Assembly (NCBI GenBank): GCA_934454655.1
Contig: CAKSFK010000008.1
Span: 1-64,000 of the forward strand
Source of the DNA: an uncultured Eubacteriales bacterium
GTDB taxonomy: Bacteria; Bacillota; Clostridia; Oscillospirales; Acutalibacteraceae
Direction of reading: 5' to 3'
Length of the DNA: 64,000 nucleotides
In this document: piece after piece, positions 55,354 through 63,693 of the stretch
Layout: each line of letters starts with the position of its first letter
Position numbering within the stretch: position 1 is the first letter of the stretch
Translations under genes and position numbers: made by a program
The notes under the pieces: model-generated
What the model saw: only the letters and a program-made list of their open reading frames with translations
Database searches by the model: none
What the model was told of the DNA's origin: nothing

Positions 55354-57393
55354 TTATTCCTCAGTCGCGGCGTTTTCAGCCGTTTCGTACACTACCTCGT
55401 CGGCAGTGTCAGCCGCGGCGGGTTCTTCGGTCTTTTCCGGCTCTAAGAGTGCGCGGATAGAAAGGCTTACGCGCTTTTTATCAAGGTCAACGGCAATAAT
55501 CTTTGCATCAACCTCTTGACCGACGGTAAGTTCGTCCTGCGGCTTGGCAACGTGCTTATCCGCAATCTGCGAAATGTGGATAAGACCGTCAATTCCGGGG
55601 ATTATACGGGCAAAAGCGCCGTATGTAGTCATACTGACTATTGTTACCTTAACGGTATCGCCCACCTTGTAGTTATTTTCAAAAATAACCCACGGATTTT
55701 CCTCGGGCTTTTTGTAGCCGAGAGATATCTTTCTCTTTTCGGGGTCGAGCGCCTTGACGTATACCTCAACGGTATCACCGACAAGTACAACCTCCTGCGG
55801 ATTTTTAATTCTCTGCCAGGAAAGCTCGGAAATGTGGATCATACCGTCCACTCCGCCGATGTCCACAAACGCGCCGTAGCTTGTAAGGGATTTAACAACG
55901 CCGGTAAAGCGGTCGCCCACGGCGATTGTTTCCCAAATCTTATCCTCGGCTGCCTTGCGCTGCTCTTTAAGCACGCTGCGAATGGAGCCGACGGCTCTGT
56001 GGCCTCTGCCTATCTCGATTATTCTGAAAGAAACTTCTTTGCCCTTTAAATCCTCAAGCGGCTCGCCGCGGGAAGCGGTTGCCTGTGAAGCGGGAATGAA
56101 CACTCTGATGTTGTTTGAATAAGCAACAACGCCGCCCTTGATGATCTCTTTAACGACTCCGGTAACGATTTCACCGGACTCCTTGGCGGCAACTATATTG
56201 TCCCAACCGGCAATAGCGTCATAACGGCGCTTAGAGAGCATCGCGGTTCCTTCCTGGTCGTTAATTTTCATAATGATAAGATTAAGCTTATCGCCCGCCT
56301 TAACTTCATCCATAAGCTTTACGTCGGGAGCAGAAGAATATTCGTCCGCAGTTACGTAGCCCGTAACGCCTCTTCCGATATCAACGCTGATCTCGGTGGG
56401 ATTAACGGCAATAACAGTTCCCTCTACCTTCTGGTCGCCCGTAAGGCCGCTGAGTGAAGCCTCAAATGCTTCCTCGTCCGTCATTTCTTCAAAGCTTTTC
56501 CGAACAGATTCTTTTACCTCCGTCTGTTCTTCAACCGGTTGCAAATTTTCCGACATGGTTTTAATAACCTCCTTTATTATACCCGCGGGCGTTGACGCAC
56601 CCGCAACAACTCCTACCGAACCGCAGTTTTCAAACATCGGGGCTTTAAGCTCCGCCGCGGTTTCAACCAAATAGGTCCTGCCGCAGTTTTTAAGGCACAC
56701 GTCAAAAAGCTTTGCCGTGTTGGAGCTGTGCCTGCCGCCGATTACAACCATAACATCGTTACGGCGCGACAGCTCGTCCGCCTCCTGCTGTCTGTTAGAA
56801 GTCGCATTACATATTGTATCAAAAATTTTTGCGTTTGTATATACTTTTTTTAATTTTTTTTTGCATTCTTCAAAAATTTTTTCGTTAAAAGTGGTCTGCG
56901 CGACCGCAATTATCTCTTTTTTACCGAAATCTCCCTTTTCCTCAATCAGTTTTTCAAGTTCGCCGACACCCGAGAACACGTAAACCTCGCCGCGGCAATG
57001 CCCCACAATGCCCTTGACTTCCTGATGAAGTGCGTCGCCGGCAACAAGGGTGACGCTTTTTTCTTCGTCGCCTGCCGACACTATTTTATGGATCTTCGCG
57101 ACAAAGGGACAGGTTGCGTCCACCGTTTCGGTGTTAATCTCCGCCGCTCTTTTTGTGACCCACGGCTCTACCCCATGCGAGCGTATTACCAACGTTTCGC
57201 CCTCGGTCACCTCGTCCGGGGAGTCAACAATACGCACGCCGCGCTCGGAAAGCTCCTTTACAAGCTGGGGGTTGTGAATAATAGGTCCTAAGGTGCATAC
57301 CTTTTTGCCCTCGCTCAAAAGGTCATACACCGTCTGCACCGCGCGGTTGACCCCAAAGCAGAAGCCCGCGGTTTTTGCAAGCGTTATTTTCAC
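55354..57393 (-). CDS. ispH: 4-hydroxy-3-methylbut-2-enyl diphosphate reductase fused to ribosomal protein S1 domains
   Basis: 679 aa. Residues 1-283 are IspH (LytB), the [4Fe-4S] enzyme that ends the MEP pathway by making IPP and DMAPP; the cluster cysteines are in TAGFCFGVNRAV, DATCPFVAKIH and FDTICNATSNRQ. Residues 310-660 hold four S1 RNA-binding repeats (for example GAFVDIGGVDGMIHISELSW and GAFARIIPGIDGLIHISQI), followed by an acidic tail. The fusion is known in Clostridia and probably supplies S1 function in translation. A GTG start lies 1 nt past the cmk stop. Confidence 0.95.
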   Translation of the reverse strand: MKITLAKTAGFCFGVNRAVQTVYDLLSEGKKVCTLGPIIHNPQLVKELSERGVRIVDSPDEVTEGETLVIRSHGVEPWVTKRAAEINTETVDATCPFVAKIHKIVSAGDEEKSVTLVAGDALHQEVKGIVGHCRGEVYVFSGVGELEKLIEEKGDFGKKEIIAVAQTTFNEKIFEECKKKLKKVYTNAKIFDTICNATSNRQQEADELSRRNDVMVVIGGRHSSNTAKLFDVCLKNCGRTYLVETAAELKAPMFENCGSVGVVAGASTPAGIIKEVIKTMSENLQPVEEQTEVKESVRKSFEEMTDEEAFEASLSGLTGDQKVEGTVIAVNPTEISVDIGRGVTGYVTADEYSSAPDVKLMDEVKAGDKLNLIIMKINDQEGTAMLSKRRYDAIAGWDNIVAAKESGEIVTGVVKEIIKGGVVAYSNNIRVFIPASQATASRGEPLEDLKGKEVSFRIIEIGRGHRAVGSIRSVLKEQRKAAEDKIWETIAVGDRFTGVVKSLTSYGAFVDIGGVDGMIHISELSWQRIKNPQEVVLVGDTVEVYVKALDPEKRKISLGYKKPEENPWVIFENNYKVGDTVKVTIVSMTTYGAFARIIPGIDGLIHISQIADKHVAKPQDELTVGQEVDAKIIAVDLDKKRVSLSIRALLEPEKTEEPAAADTADEVVYETAENAATEE

Positions 57394-57394
57394 T

Positions 57395-58060
57395 TCAGCC
57401 TATCCTTTCCTTGATAATGCTTACCACAAGCGCCACAGAGTCGCAAAGGTCAAGCCCCGAGGTGTCAGCCAAGACTGCGTCGTCCGCCTGTTTAAGCGGC
57501 GCGGCGGCTCGGTGAATATCGTTATAATCGCGCTTTTCAATATCGGCGCAGACCTCGTGGAGCGTTACGTTTTCGCCCTTTTCTCTAAGCTCCTTAAGCC
57601 GTCTTTCGGCTCTCACTTTAACCGAGGCGGTAAGAAAAATTTTAACGTCGGCATCGGGCAGCACAACGGTGCCTATGTCCCTGCCGTCCATAATAACGTT
57701 GTTTTCCCGCGCAAGCTTTCGCTGCATTTCAAGTAAAAACTCACGCACGGTGGGCTTTGCCGAAACCGCCGACGCCATCATAGACGCTTCCGGTGTGCGA
57801 ATAAGACCCGAAACATCCTCACCGTCAAGAAAAACGTGCTGTTCTCCGCCGATAAAGCGGATATCCACCGCCGTTTCGCAAAGCAGTTTTTTAACGGCGT
57901 CATCCGATGAAATGTCCGTTCCCGTTCTGCTGAATTTAAGTCCCACCGCGCGGTAGAGCGCGCCTGTATCCACATAAATATATCCAAGACTTTCCGCCGC
58001 ACGCCTTGCCACCGTGCTTTTTCCCGCGCCTGCAGGGCCGTCTATTGCTACGTTTATCAT
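57395..58060 (-). CDS. cmk: Cytidylate kinase
   Basis: Phosphorylates CMP and dCMP. The 221-aa protein has the P-loop AIDGPAGAGKSTVARR near residue 4, YVDTGALYRAV near 31, the CMP-binding insert with GRDIGTVVLPDADVKIFLTAS near 150 and RDYNDIHRAAAPLKQADDAV near 180. Start at 58060 follows AAAGGAGAAGG; that site begins immediately after the TA end of a family A repeat. It is coupled to ispH-S1 downstream, a common clostridial order. Confidence 0.95.
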   Translation of the reverse strand: MINVAIDGPAGAGKSTVARRAAESLGYIYVDTGALYRAVGLKFSRTGTDISSDDAVKKLLCETAVDIRFIGGEQHVFLDGEDVSGLIRTPEASMMASAVSAKPTVREFLLEMQRKLARENNVIMDGRDIGTVVLPDADVKIFLTASVKVRAERRLKELREKGENVTLHEVCADIEKRDYNDIHRAAAPLKQADDAVLADTSGLDLCDSVALVVSIIKERIG

Positions 58061-58075
58061 TTTTCCTTCTCCTTT

Positions 58076-58218
58076 TAGGCAAACGAGAATAATCCGAACC
58101 CGTTTTTTGAGCGTGGATTTCTCGCATTGCCGCAGTTTCGCTCGCCGCCTTTTAAATTGCGGCTTTGCGTTCATTTTTGCAAGGCGTCAGCCTTGCTGAA
58201 AATTTCTTGCCTGCCTAA
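58076..58218. repeat. Family A repeat, copy 4
   Basis: TAGGCAAACGAGAATAATCC at its left end (58076), then the GTGGATTTCTCGCATTG block shared with copy 2 and the CGCTCGCCGCCTTTT, GCGGCTTTGCGTTC and GCAAGGCGTCAGCCTTGC blocks shared with copy 1. The right end is reduced to TTGCCTGCCTA. It exactly fills the gap between BaiN-like and cmk; the BaiN-like stop TAG is formed at its TA-G junction. Confidence 0.85.
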
Positions 58219-59453
58219 GCATAGCTGCCTGCCGCAAAACCGGTGGAAAACGCAATTTGCAGGTTAAATCCCCCGGTGTAGGCGTCGACGTCTATTATTT
58301 CGCCCGCAAAGTAAAGCCCTTTTACAAGCCTTGATTCCATTGTTTTGGGGTCTATTTCCTTAACGGAAATTCCGCCGCGGGTTATAATTGCTTCCTCAAT
58401 CGGGCGCGTTCCCGTTACGTGAAGGGTCAGCCCCTTTATCACGCCGCACAGCGCCGCGCGTTCTTCACGGCTTATGCTGCTTACCTTTTTGTCGGGCTTG
58501 ATTCCGCTTAGCTTTACCGCAATCGGTATAAGGCTTTTCGGCAGTAATTTATCAAGCGAATTTATAAAATCACGGTTTTTTTCCTGTTCAAAATCCCTGA
58601 GTATCCGTTTGTCAAGCTGTTCCGGCGTAAGTCCCGGTTTTAAATCTATCACCGCGGTGTAATTTTTCTTGCCTATGCGGCGCATATGCGCCGAGGCGCT
58701 CAACACAAGCGGACCGGATATTCCGAAATGGGTAAAAAGCATTTCGCCGAGCTCCGAGAATACGGGCTTTTTACGCCCCTCCTCAAAAACCGAAAGGGTG
58801 ATATTTTTAAGCGACAGTCCCGAAAGCTTTTCGCAAAAGCCCTCGTGCGCGGTAAGCGCCGTGAGCGACGGTCTTATTTCGGTGACGGTGTGACCGAGCG
58901 CCTTTGCCATCTTATAGCCGTCCCCCGCAGACCCTGTAAGCGGGTAAGACATACCGCCGGTTGCCAGTATCACGCTGTCGGCAGGCAGGGTTTTCCCGTT
59001 TTCAAGCATAACGCCGCTTACCGTGCCGTTTTCCGCAATAATATTTTTTGCCGTGCCGTGAATTATTCGGGCGCCGCCTCGTTTTGCGGCATTTACAAGC
59101 GCGTCAACAATATCCGCCGCCTTGTCCGAAACGGGGAATACCCTGTTTCCGCGCTCGGTTTTAAGCGGAACACTAAGCGACTCAAAAAACGTCATAACGT
59201 CCTGCGGCGCAAATCCCGAAAAGACGGAATACAAAAATCTGCCGTTTTCAGGCACATTCGCAATCAGCGTATCAACGTCGCAGTTATTGCACACATTGCA
59301 CCGCCCCTTGCCGGTTATCATAAGTTTCCTTGCCGGGCGCTCGTTTTTTTCGGCAACGGTTATCTCCGCACTGCCGTCACGGTACATAAAATTCGCTCGA
59401 CACGCCGCCATAAGTCCCGCCGCGCCGCCGCCTATTATTACAATTCTTTTCAT
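58215..59453 (-). CDS. BaiN/HI0933-like NAD(P)/FAD-dependent flavoprotein
   Basis: 412 aa. The N-terminal FAD motif IVIIGGGAAGLMAACRA, a KLMITGKGRCNVCNN segment near residue 45, VILATGGMSYPLTGSAGDGY near 163 and the C-terminal GGFNLQIAFSTGFAAG place it in the HI0933 family. BaiN reduces bile acid intermediates in C. scindens, but most members are of unknown substrate, and the gene's fixed position by cmk argues for a housekeeping role. Stop codon overlaps a family A repeat end. Confidence 0.9.
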   Translation of the reverse strand: MKRIVIIGGGAAGLMAACRANFMYRDGSAEITVAEKNERPARKLMITGKGRCNVCNNCDVDTLIANVPENGRFLYSVFSGFAPQDVMTFFESLSVPLKTERGNRVFPVSDKAADIVDALVNAAKRGGARIIHGTAKNIIAENGTVSGVMLENGKTLPADSVILATGGMSYPLTGSAGDGYKMAKALGHTVTEIRPSLTALTAHEGFCEKLSGLSLKNITLSVFEEGRKKPVFSELGEMLFTHFGISGPLVLSASAHMRRIGKKNYTAVIDLKPGLTPEQLDKRILRDFEQEKNRDFINSLDKLLPKSLIPIAVKLSGIKPDKKVSSISREERAALCGVIKGLTLHVTGTRPIEEAIITRGGISVKEIDPKTMESRLVKGLYFAGEIIDVDAYTGGFNLQIAFSTGFAAGSYA

Positions 59454-59536
59454 TTTTTCGCCTCGGTTTCATTCGCCGCCTTTTGCGGTCTTGCGCGGCG
59501 GAATTTAGAATATATATATTTTACCCCAAAACGGCG

Positions 59537-60112
59537 CTAATGTAAACCGTAAATTACCGTTCCCAGTGCCGCCGAGAGCAGAAGCAGAAGTATGGGCGAA
59601 ACACTTTTTTTGAAAATGAGCTTATACGCGGCGGAAAAAACCGCCGAAAACGCGAAAATGCCGATTGCCCCGTAATCGGGCGACAGGGTGCTTCCGAACG
59701 TTTTAAACTTAAAAAGCACGCTTAAGAACATAATAATGCCCGAGGAAAGTATCATTGCCGCAATACAGGGCCGTACGCCCGCCAGCACGGCGTTAACACC
59801 GAAACTGCCGTATAATTTCCGCATTGCGGCGGCAACAGCCAGAATTATTACAAACGAGGGCAGAACAACGCCCAGCGTAGCGCACAGGGCGCCCGCAAAT
59901 CCGCCGCGGACCGAGCCCACAAAGGTTGCCATATTTATCGCAAGCGGACCGGGCGTTGACTCCGAAACCGCAATAAGATCAAGAAATTCACCCTCGCTGA
60001 GCCAGCCGTTTGAAAGCACGGCGTCACGCACGACCGAGATCATACCGTAGCCGCCGCCGAACGAAAACATACCTATTTCAAGAAAGGTAAAAAACAGCTT
60101 AATGTATATCAT
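59537..60112 (-). CDS. Chromate transporter-type membrane protein (second subunit)
   Basis: 191 aa, single CHR domain. MFSFGGGYGMISVV near residue 16 and AVSESTPGPLAINMATFVG near 47 are diagnostic; about six membrane segments follow. Short CHR proteins work as pairs of opposite topology. Physiological substrate is uncertain (chromate or another anion). The start overlaps the preceding CHR gene by 14 nt. Confidence 0.88.
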   Translation of the reverse strand: MIYIKLFFTFLEIGMFSFGGGYGMISVVRDAVLSNGWLSEGEFLDLIAVSESTPGPLAINMATFVGSVRGGFAGALCATLGVVLPSFVIILAVAAAMRKLYGSFGVNAVLAGVRPCIAAMILSSGIIMFLSVLFKFKTFGSTLSPDYGAIGIFAFSAVFSAAYKLIFKKSVSPILLLLLSAALGTVIYGLH

Positions 60113-60680
60113 TCTTTTTTTCTCCCGTTTTAAGCCTTTTTACAAGGCTTAAGCAAAGTCCTGCCGCGCCGGACAGCAGAATGTATATAACCGATGAAAA
60201 GCCCGCGCCGAAAAATGACACTAAAAGCATTGCGGCGGTAACTGCGGCAAACACCGCAGTATTAAAAGGGGAGCGGTCAAGCATTTTCATCATTTTAAGC
60301 CCTGCGGAAATTATAAGGTAAACAACGCACGCCTTTACACCCTTAAACGCAAACATAACCGCTTTCAGCTGAAGAAAGCGGTCGAAAAACAGGGATATTA
60401 CATATATTATTATAAATGACGGCAGGCAAACCCCCACCGTCGCGCACAAAGCGCCCGCAACACCGGCAGACTTAAAGCCGATGTACGTGGCGCAGTTAAC
60501 CGCAATAGGACCGGGAGTTGACTCGGCAATCGCGGTAATATCCAGAAATTCCTCGCGGTCAAGCCAGTGCCTGCGCTCGGTAAATTCGTTTTCAAGAAGC
60601 GCCGCCATGGCATATCCGCCGCCGAAGGTGAACGCTCCTATTTTAAAAAAGGTTAAAAACAGTGTTAAAAGCTTTTTCAT
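60099..60680 (-). CDS. Chromate transporter-type membrane protein (first subunit)
   Basis: 193 aa, single CHR domain with GAFTFGGGYAMAALLENEF near residue 15 and AIAESTPGPIAVNCATYIG near 48. It is about 40% similar by eye to the product of 59537-60112 and forms the short-chain pair. Its start overlaps the stop of the amino acid transporter ATPase by 4 nt (ATGA), so it is translationally coupled to that transporter. Confidence 0.88.
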   Translation of the reverse strand: MKKLLTLFLTFFKIGAFTFGGGYAMAALLENEFTERRHWLDREEFLDITAIAESTPGPIAVNCATYIGFKSAGVAGALCATVGVCLPSFIIIYVISLFFDRFLQLKAVMFAFKGVKACVVYLIISAGLKMMKMLDRSPFNTAVFAAVTAAMLLVSFFGAGFSSVIYILLSGAAGLCLSLVKRLKTGEKKNDIH

Positions 60681-61417
60681 ATAACTTTGCTTAAAAAGTC
60701 CTTTAAACGCGGGCTCTTGGGATTGCCGAACAGCTCTTCGGGCGTGCCTTCTTCCATAATGATGCCTTCGTCAATAAACAGCACCCTGTCCGCCACCTCG
60801 CGGGCAAAGCCCATTTCGTGGGTTACAACCGCCATTGTCATTCCGTCGTCCGCAAGCGCCTTCATAACGTTTAAAACCTCGCCCACCATTTCGGGGTCGA
60901 GTGCGCTCGTAGGTTCGTCAAACAGCATAACGTCAGGCTGCATACAAAGCGCGCGGACAATTGCGACGCGCTGTTTCTGCCCGCCCGAAAGCTGGCTTGG
61001 GTAGTCGTTCGCCCTGTCCGCCAGACCCACACGTCCGAGCAGTTCGAGAGCGCGTTTTTCAGCATCGGCTTTTGTTGCTTTTTTAAGCTTTACCGGCGCC
61101 AGAGTCATATTTTTAAGCACGGTCATATTGGGGAAAAGGTTAAACTGCTGAAACACCATACCCATTTTCTGCCTGTGGCGGTTTATGTTTATTTTCGGGT
61201 CGGTTATATCGGTGCCCTCAAAGAATATTTTACCGCCCGTCGGCTCCTCAAGCAGGTTGAGCGTGCGCAGAAACGTTGATTTGCCCGAGCCCGAAGGACC
61301 GATTATAACAACAACCTCGCCCTTGTGTATCTCGGTTGTTATTCCCTTTAAAACCTCGGTTTTGCCAAATGACTTTTTAAGCCCCTCGGTTTTAATAAGC
61401 ACATTATCAGCGTTCAC
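60677..61417 (-). CDS. Polar amino acid ABC transporter, ATP-binding protein
   Basis: 246-aa ATPase of the GlnQ/ArtP/HisP class. Walker A GPSGSGKST near residue 38, GMVFQQFNLFPNMTVLKN near 84 (class-specific), signature QLSGGQKQRVAIVRAL near 142 and Walker B VMLFDEPTSALDPEMV near 163 are complete. It overlaps the permease gene by 11 nt and the chromate transporter gene by 4 nt. Confidence 0.95.
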   Translation of the reverse strand: MNADNVLIKTEGLKKSFGKTEVLKGITTEIHKGEVVVIIGPSGSGKSTFLRTLNLLEEPTGGKIFFEGTDITDPKININRHRQKMGMVFQQFNLFPNMTVLKNMTLAPVKLKKATKADAEKRALELLGRVGLADRANDYPSQLSGGQKQRVAIVRALCMQPDVMLFDEPTSALDPEMVGEVLNVMKALADDGMTMAVVTHEMGFAREVADRVLFIDEGIIMEEGTPEELFGNPKSPRLKDFLSKVI

Positions 61418-62171
61418 TGTTCCTCAGCCTCCTTTCAAGAATGCTTACAAGTTTTGTAAGTATTATAACTATTACAAGGTACACCAAAGCCACGGTAATA
61501 AGCGGCATAAAATACGAATATGTGCGTCCCGCAATTGCGTTGCCTGCTTTTGTAAGGTCCACAACGCCCACGTAGCCCGCAACCGATGTTTCCTTTAAAA
61601 GAGCTATAAACTCGTTGCACAGTGTAGGCAGCACAGCCTTGAACATCTGCGGGATAATAATGTGGGTCATTGTCTGAACATAGTTAAGACCGAGGCTTCT
61701 GCCCGCCTCAAACTGACCGTTATCAATGGACATTATTCCGCCGCGGAATATTTCGGCAACATATGCTCCGGAGTTTATACCGAACGCAAGAATACCTATC
61801 GGCACGCCGTCACGCACCGAAACAAAAATTATAAAATATGCAATCATAAGCTGAACTACGACCGGCGTTCCGCGGATAACCGTAAGGTAAAGCTTGCAGA
61901 CGGCGTTAAGAAAAGCTAACAGTATGTATCCGATGCCGCCCCTTTTCCGCAGCTTTTCGGCATTTTTGTCGTAAGAGGAGCGCACTGCCGCTATTACAAT
62001 ACCTATTATAATACCTATAAGCAAAGCGCCGAATGTGATTTTTAAGGTGTTTTGAAAGCCGGTTATCAGCTGCTTGTAGCGTTTGCCGTCTATAAAAGTC
62101 AGTACAAACTGGTCCTTTAAATCATTAAACCGGTCGGGATACCAAGCGGTTACGTTTAAGGTTGAAAACAA
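61407..62171 (-). CDS. Polar amino acid ABC transporter, permease
   Basis: About 254-aa HisM-type permease. Five or so membrane segments and the family signature TVIRGTPVVVQLMIAYF near residue 105 are seen, with the EAA loop EAGRSLGLNYVQTMTHIIIPQ near 170. The TTG start at 62171 lies 8 nt after AAAGGAG; the longer frame reads through that site. It is separated from the binding-protein gene by repeat-derived DNA. Confidence 0.92.
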   Translation of the reverse strand: MFSTLNVTAWYPDRFNDLKDQFVLTFIDGKRYKQLITGFQNTLKITFGALLIGIIIGIVIAAVRSSYDKNAEKLRKRGGIGYILLAFLNAVCKLYLTVIRGTPVVVQLMIAYFIIFVSVRDGVPIGILAFGINSGAYVAEIFRGGIMSIDNGQFEAGRSLGLNYVQTMTHIIIPQMFKAVLPTLCNEFIALLKETSVAGYVGVVDLTKAGNAIAGRTYSYFMPLITVALVYLVIVIILTKLVSILERRLRNSER

Positions 62172-62210
62172 AAGAGCATCTCCTTTTATAAATAGTGTTC
62201 GGTACAACAA

Positions 62211-62275
62211 AGCCTCCCTCTGACGAGGGAGGTGGCACGGTTCAGGCAGGCGAGAGAAAAGCTTTATTCTCGCTT
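62211..62275. repeat. Family B fragment with an A-like end
   Basis: AGCCTCCCTCTGACGAGGGAGGTGGCACGG (in parts) at 62211-62240 is a shortened family B end. GGCGAGAGAAAAGC and TTTATTCTCGCTTGC (62248-62275) form an inverted pair reminiscent of family A ends. It occupies the gap between the binding-protein and permease genes. Confidence 0.6.
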
Positions 62276-62308
62276 GCTTACCCGATAACAGACTTGTTGT
62301 GTTTTAAA

Positions 62309-63121
62309 TCAGTTGGCTTTAATGTACTTGTCAACAACCTTCTGGAATTCGCCGCTTGCCTTAAGCTCGTTAAGAGCGTCGTTAACCTTTTTTTGGAGCT
62401 CGGGGTTCTTCTTTGAAAAGCAGATCGCATAATCCTCGTTGGCAAATTCGGTATCAAGAATTTTAAGACCGGGGTTTGCCGCAACATATGCCTTTGCAGG
62501 TTCGTTATCAATTATAACGCAGTCAACCTTGCCGCTCTTAAGCGCTTCAACCGCAACCGTGCCGCTGTCATAACCGACAACGTTTTCTTCACCGTATCCG
62601 CCGTTCTCGGGAGTGTCCGACGCATAAATATAACCGGTTGTACCCTGCTGTGTACCTATCTTCTTGCCATTGAGGTCGCCAACCGACTTAATGCCGCTGT
62701 CCTCTTTTACAATAATAACCTGAATACCCTTTGCATATGAATCCGAGAAGCTTACGCTTTTTTTACGCTCTTCGGTAACGGTCATACCCGCCATACCCAT
62801 ATCGTATTTACCGGTCTGAACGCCCGGAATGATCGAATCAAACTCAACGTCGGCAATTTCAAGCTTCATTCCCAGCTTGTCCGCAATAAGCTTTGCAACC
62901 TCTGCGTCTATACCCACGATCTCTTCGCCTTCCTTATATTCGTAGGGCGGGAATGTGGCGTTGGTAGCCATTGTCAGAGTGCCTGCCTTAGCGGTAAGGC
63001 TTCCGTTTGTTTTGTCCTTGTCTGCGTCCGAAGCGGTATTTCCGTTTCCGCCGCATCCGCAGCATACAGCCGCGATTGCCAAAGCGGCAATTCCGCTTAT
63101 AAGCTTTGTTGTGAATTTCAT
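62309..63121 (-). CDS. Polar amino acid ABC transporter, substrate-binding lipoprotein
   Basis: 270-aa extracellular binding protein. The signal peptide ends with a lipobox-like AAVCCGC (Cys about residue 23). TMATNATFPPYEYKEGEEIVGIDAEVAKLI (two parts) at 51-80 and FDSIIPGVQTGKYDMGMAGMTVTEERKKSVSFSD-type motifs are typical of SBP family 3, which bind glutamine, arginine, histidine or cystine; the ligand cannot be set by sequence alone. ATG follows AAGGGGACGTTTTAA. Promoter at 63168-63196; ArgR-like motifs upstream hint at an arginine or other basic amino acid link. Confidence 0.92.
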   Translation of the reverse strand: MKFTTKLISGIAALAIAAVCCGCGGNGNTASDADKDKTNGSLTAKAGTLTMATNATFPPYEYKEGEEIVGIDAEVAKLIADKLGMKLEIADVEFDSIIPGVQTGKYDMGMAGMTVTEERKKSVSFSDSYAKGIQVIIVKEDSGIKSVGDLNGKKIGTQQGTTGYIYASDTPENGGYGEENVVGYDSGTVAVEALKSGKVDCVIIDNEPAKAYVAANPGLKILDTEFANEDYAICFSKKNPELQKKVNDALNELKASGEFQKVVDKYIKAN

Positions 63122-63167
63122 TTAAAACGTCCCCTTAATAATCAATTTGTTTTTCTTGACTGTTGAA

Positions 63168-63196
63168 AGTATACCACTCTTGCAGCCGCTTGTCAA
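63168..63196 (-). promoter_or_regulatory. Sigma-A promoter of the amino acid transporter operon
   Basis: TTGACA (63196-63191), 17-bp spacer, TATACT (63173-63168) on the minus strand, 47 bp before the ATG. Confidence 0.88.
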
Positions 63197-63201
63197 CACC
63201 G

Positions 63202-63320
63202 AAATGCATAAATATTTAATATTTTCAACATTTGTGCATAAATTTGCTTTAAAATATTGCACTATTGTTAATTATGCGAATTTTATGCATAAAACGCACG
63301 TTTATGAATATATATGCATT
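63202..63320. promoter_or_regulatory. Cluster of TGCATAAA-type motifs upstream of the transporter promoter
   Basis: AAATGCATAAATATTTA (63203-63219), GTGCATAAATTTGC (63234-63247), TTATGCATAAAA (63283-63294) and ATATGCATTAAAA (63312-63324) repeat a TGCAT(A/T)AA core. The first lies just upstream of the -35 box and resembles the site in the argG leader. ArgR is a candidate binder; this is pattern-based inference. Confidence 0.4.
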
Positions 63321-63693
63321 AAAATATGCTGTGAGGGGTGAATCCCGTATCCTCGTTTACCTGGTGCAGCAGGGTCTTAAGGGTTTGGGTGCGTTCATAA
63401 AAATCGTTTTCCTCCTTTGCCTTGCTGTAAACGCAAAGCTCGGCTATTACAAGCTCAATTTCATCAATGCTGTTGTGGGTTACAAAAAGCGAAAGCATAT
63501 TTTCTTTTTTGTTCCACTCTTCCTTAAGCTCGTGCGCCTTTTTGTAGGCGTCACCGCCGTCGGCATATGCCTGCTCACATTCCCTGAGCAGTCGGTTCGC
63601 GCCGTCGCAGGCATCCTTTATATACCAAAGACTCGTCGCATATGAAGCCGCCACCGCAACAAAAAGCGCCGCGGCAATTATTAAACGTTTCAC
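63319..63693 (-). CDS. DUF4363 family protein
   Basis: 124 aa. An N-terminal membrane anchor (LIIAAALFVAVAASYATSLWYI, residues 3-24) is followed by a helical extracytoplasmic domain with KEEWNKKENMLSLFVTHNSIDEIE near residue 58, the most conserved part of DUF4363. Function unknown. It overlaps the DUF421 gene stop by 4 nt (ATGA), and the two domains are known neighbours in spore-forming Firmicutes. Confidence 0.78.
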   Translation of the reverse strand: MKRLIIAAALFVAVAASYATSLWYIKDACDGANRLLRECEQAYADGGDAYKKAHELKEEWNKKENMLSLFVTHNSIDEIELVIAELCVYSKAKEENDFYERTQTLKTLLHQVNEDTGFTPHSIF

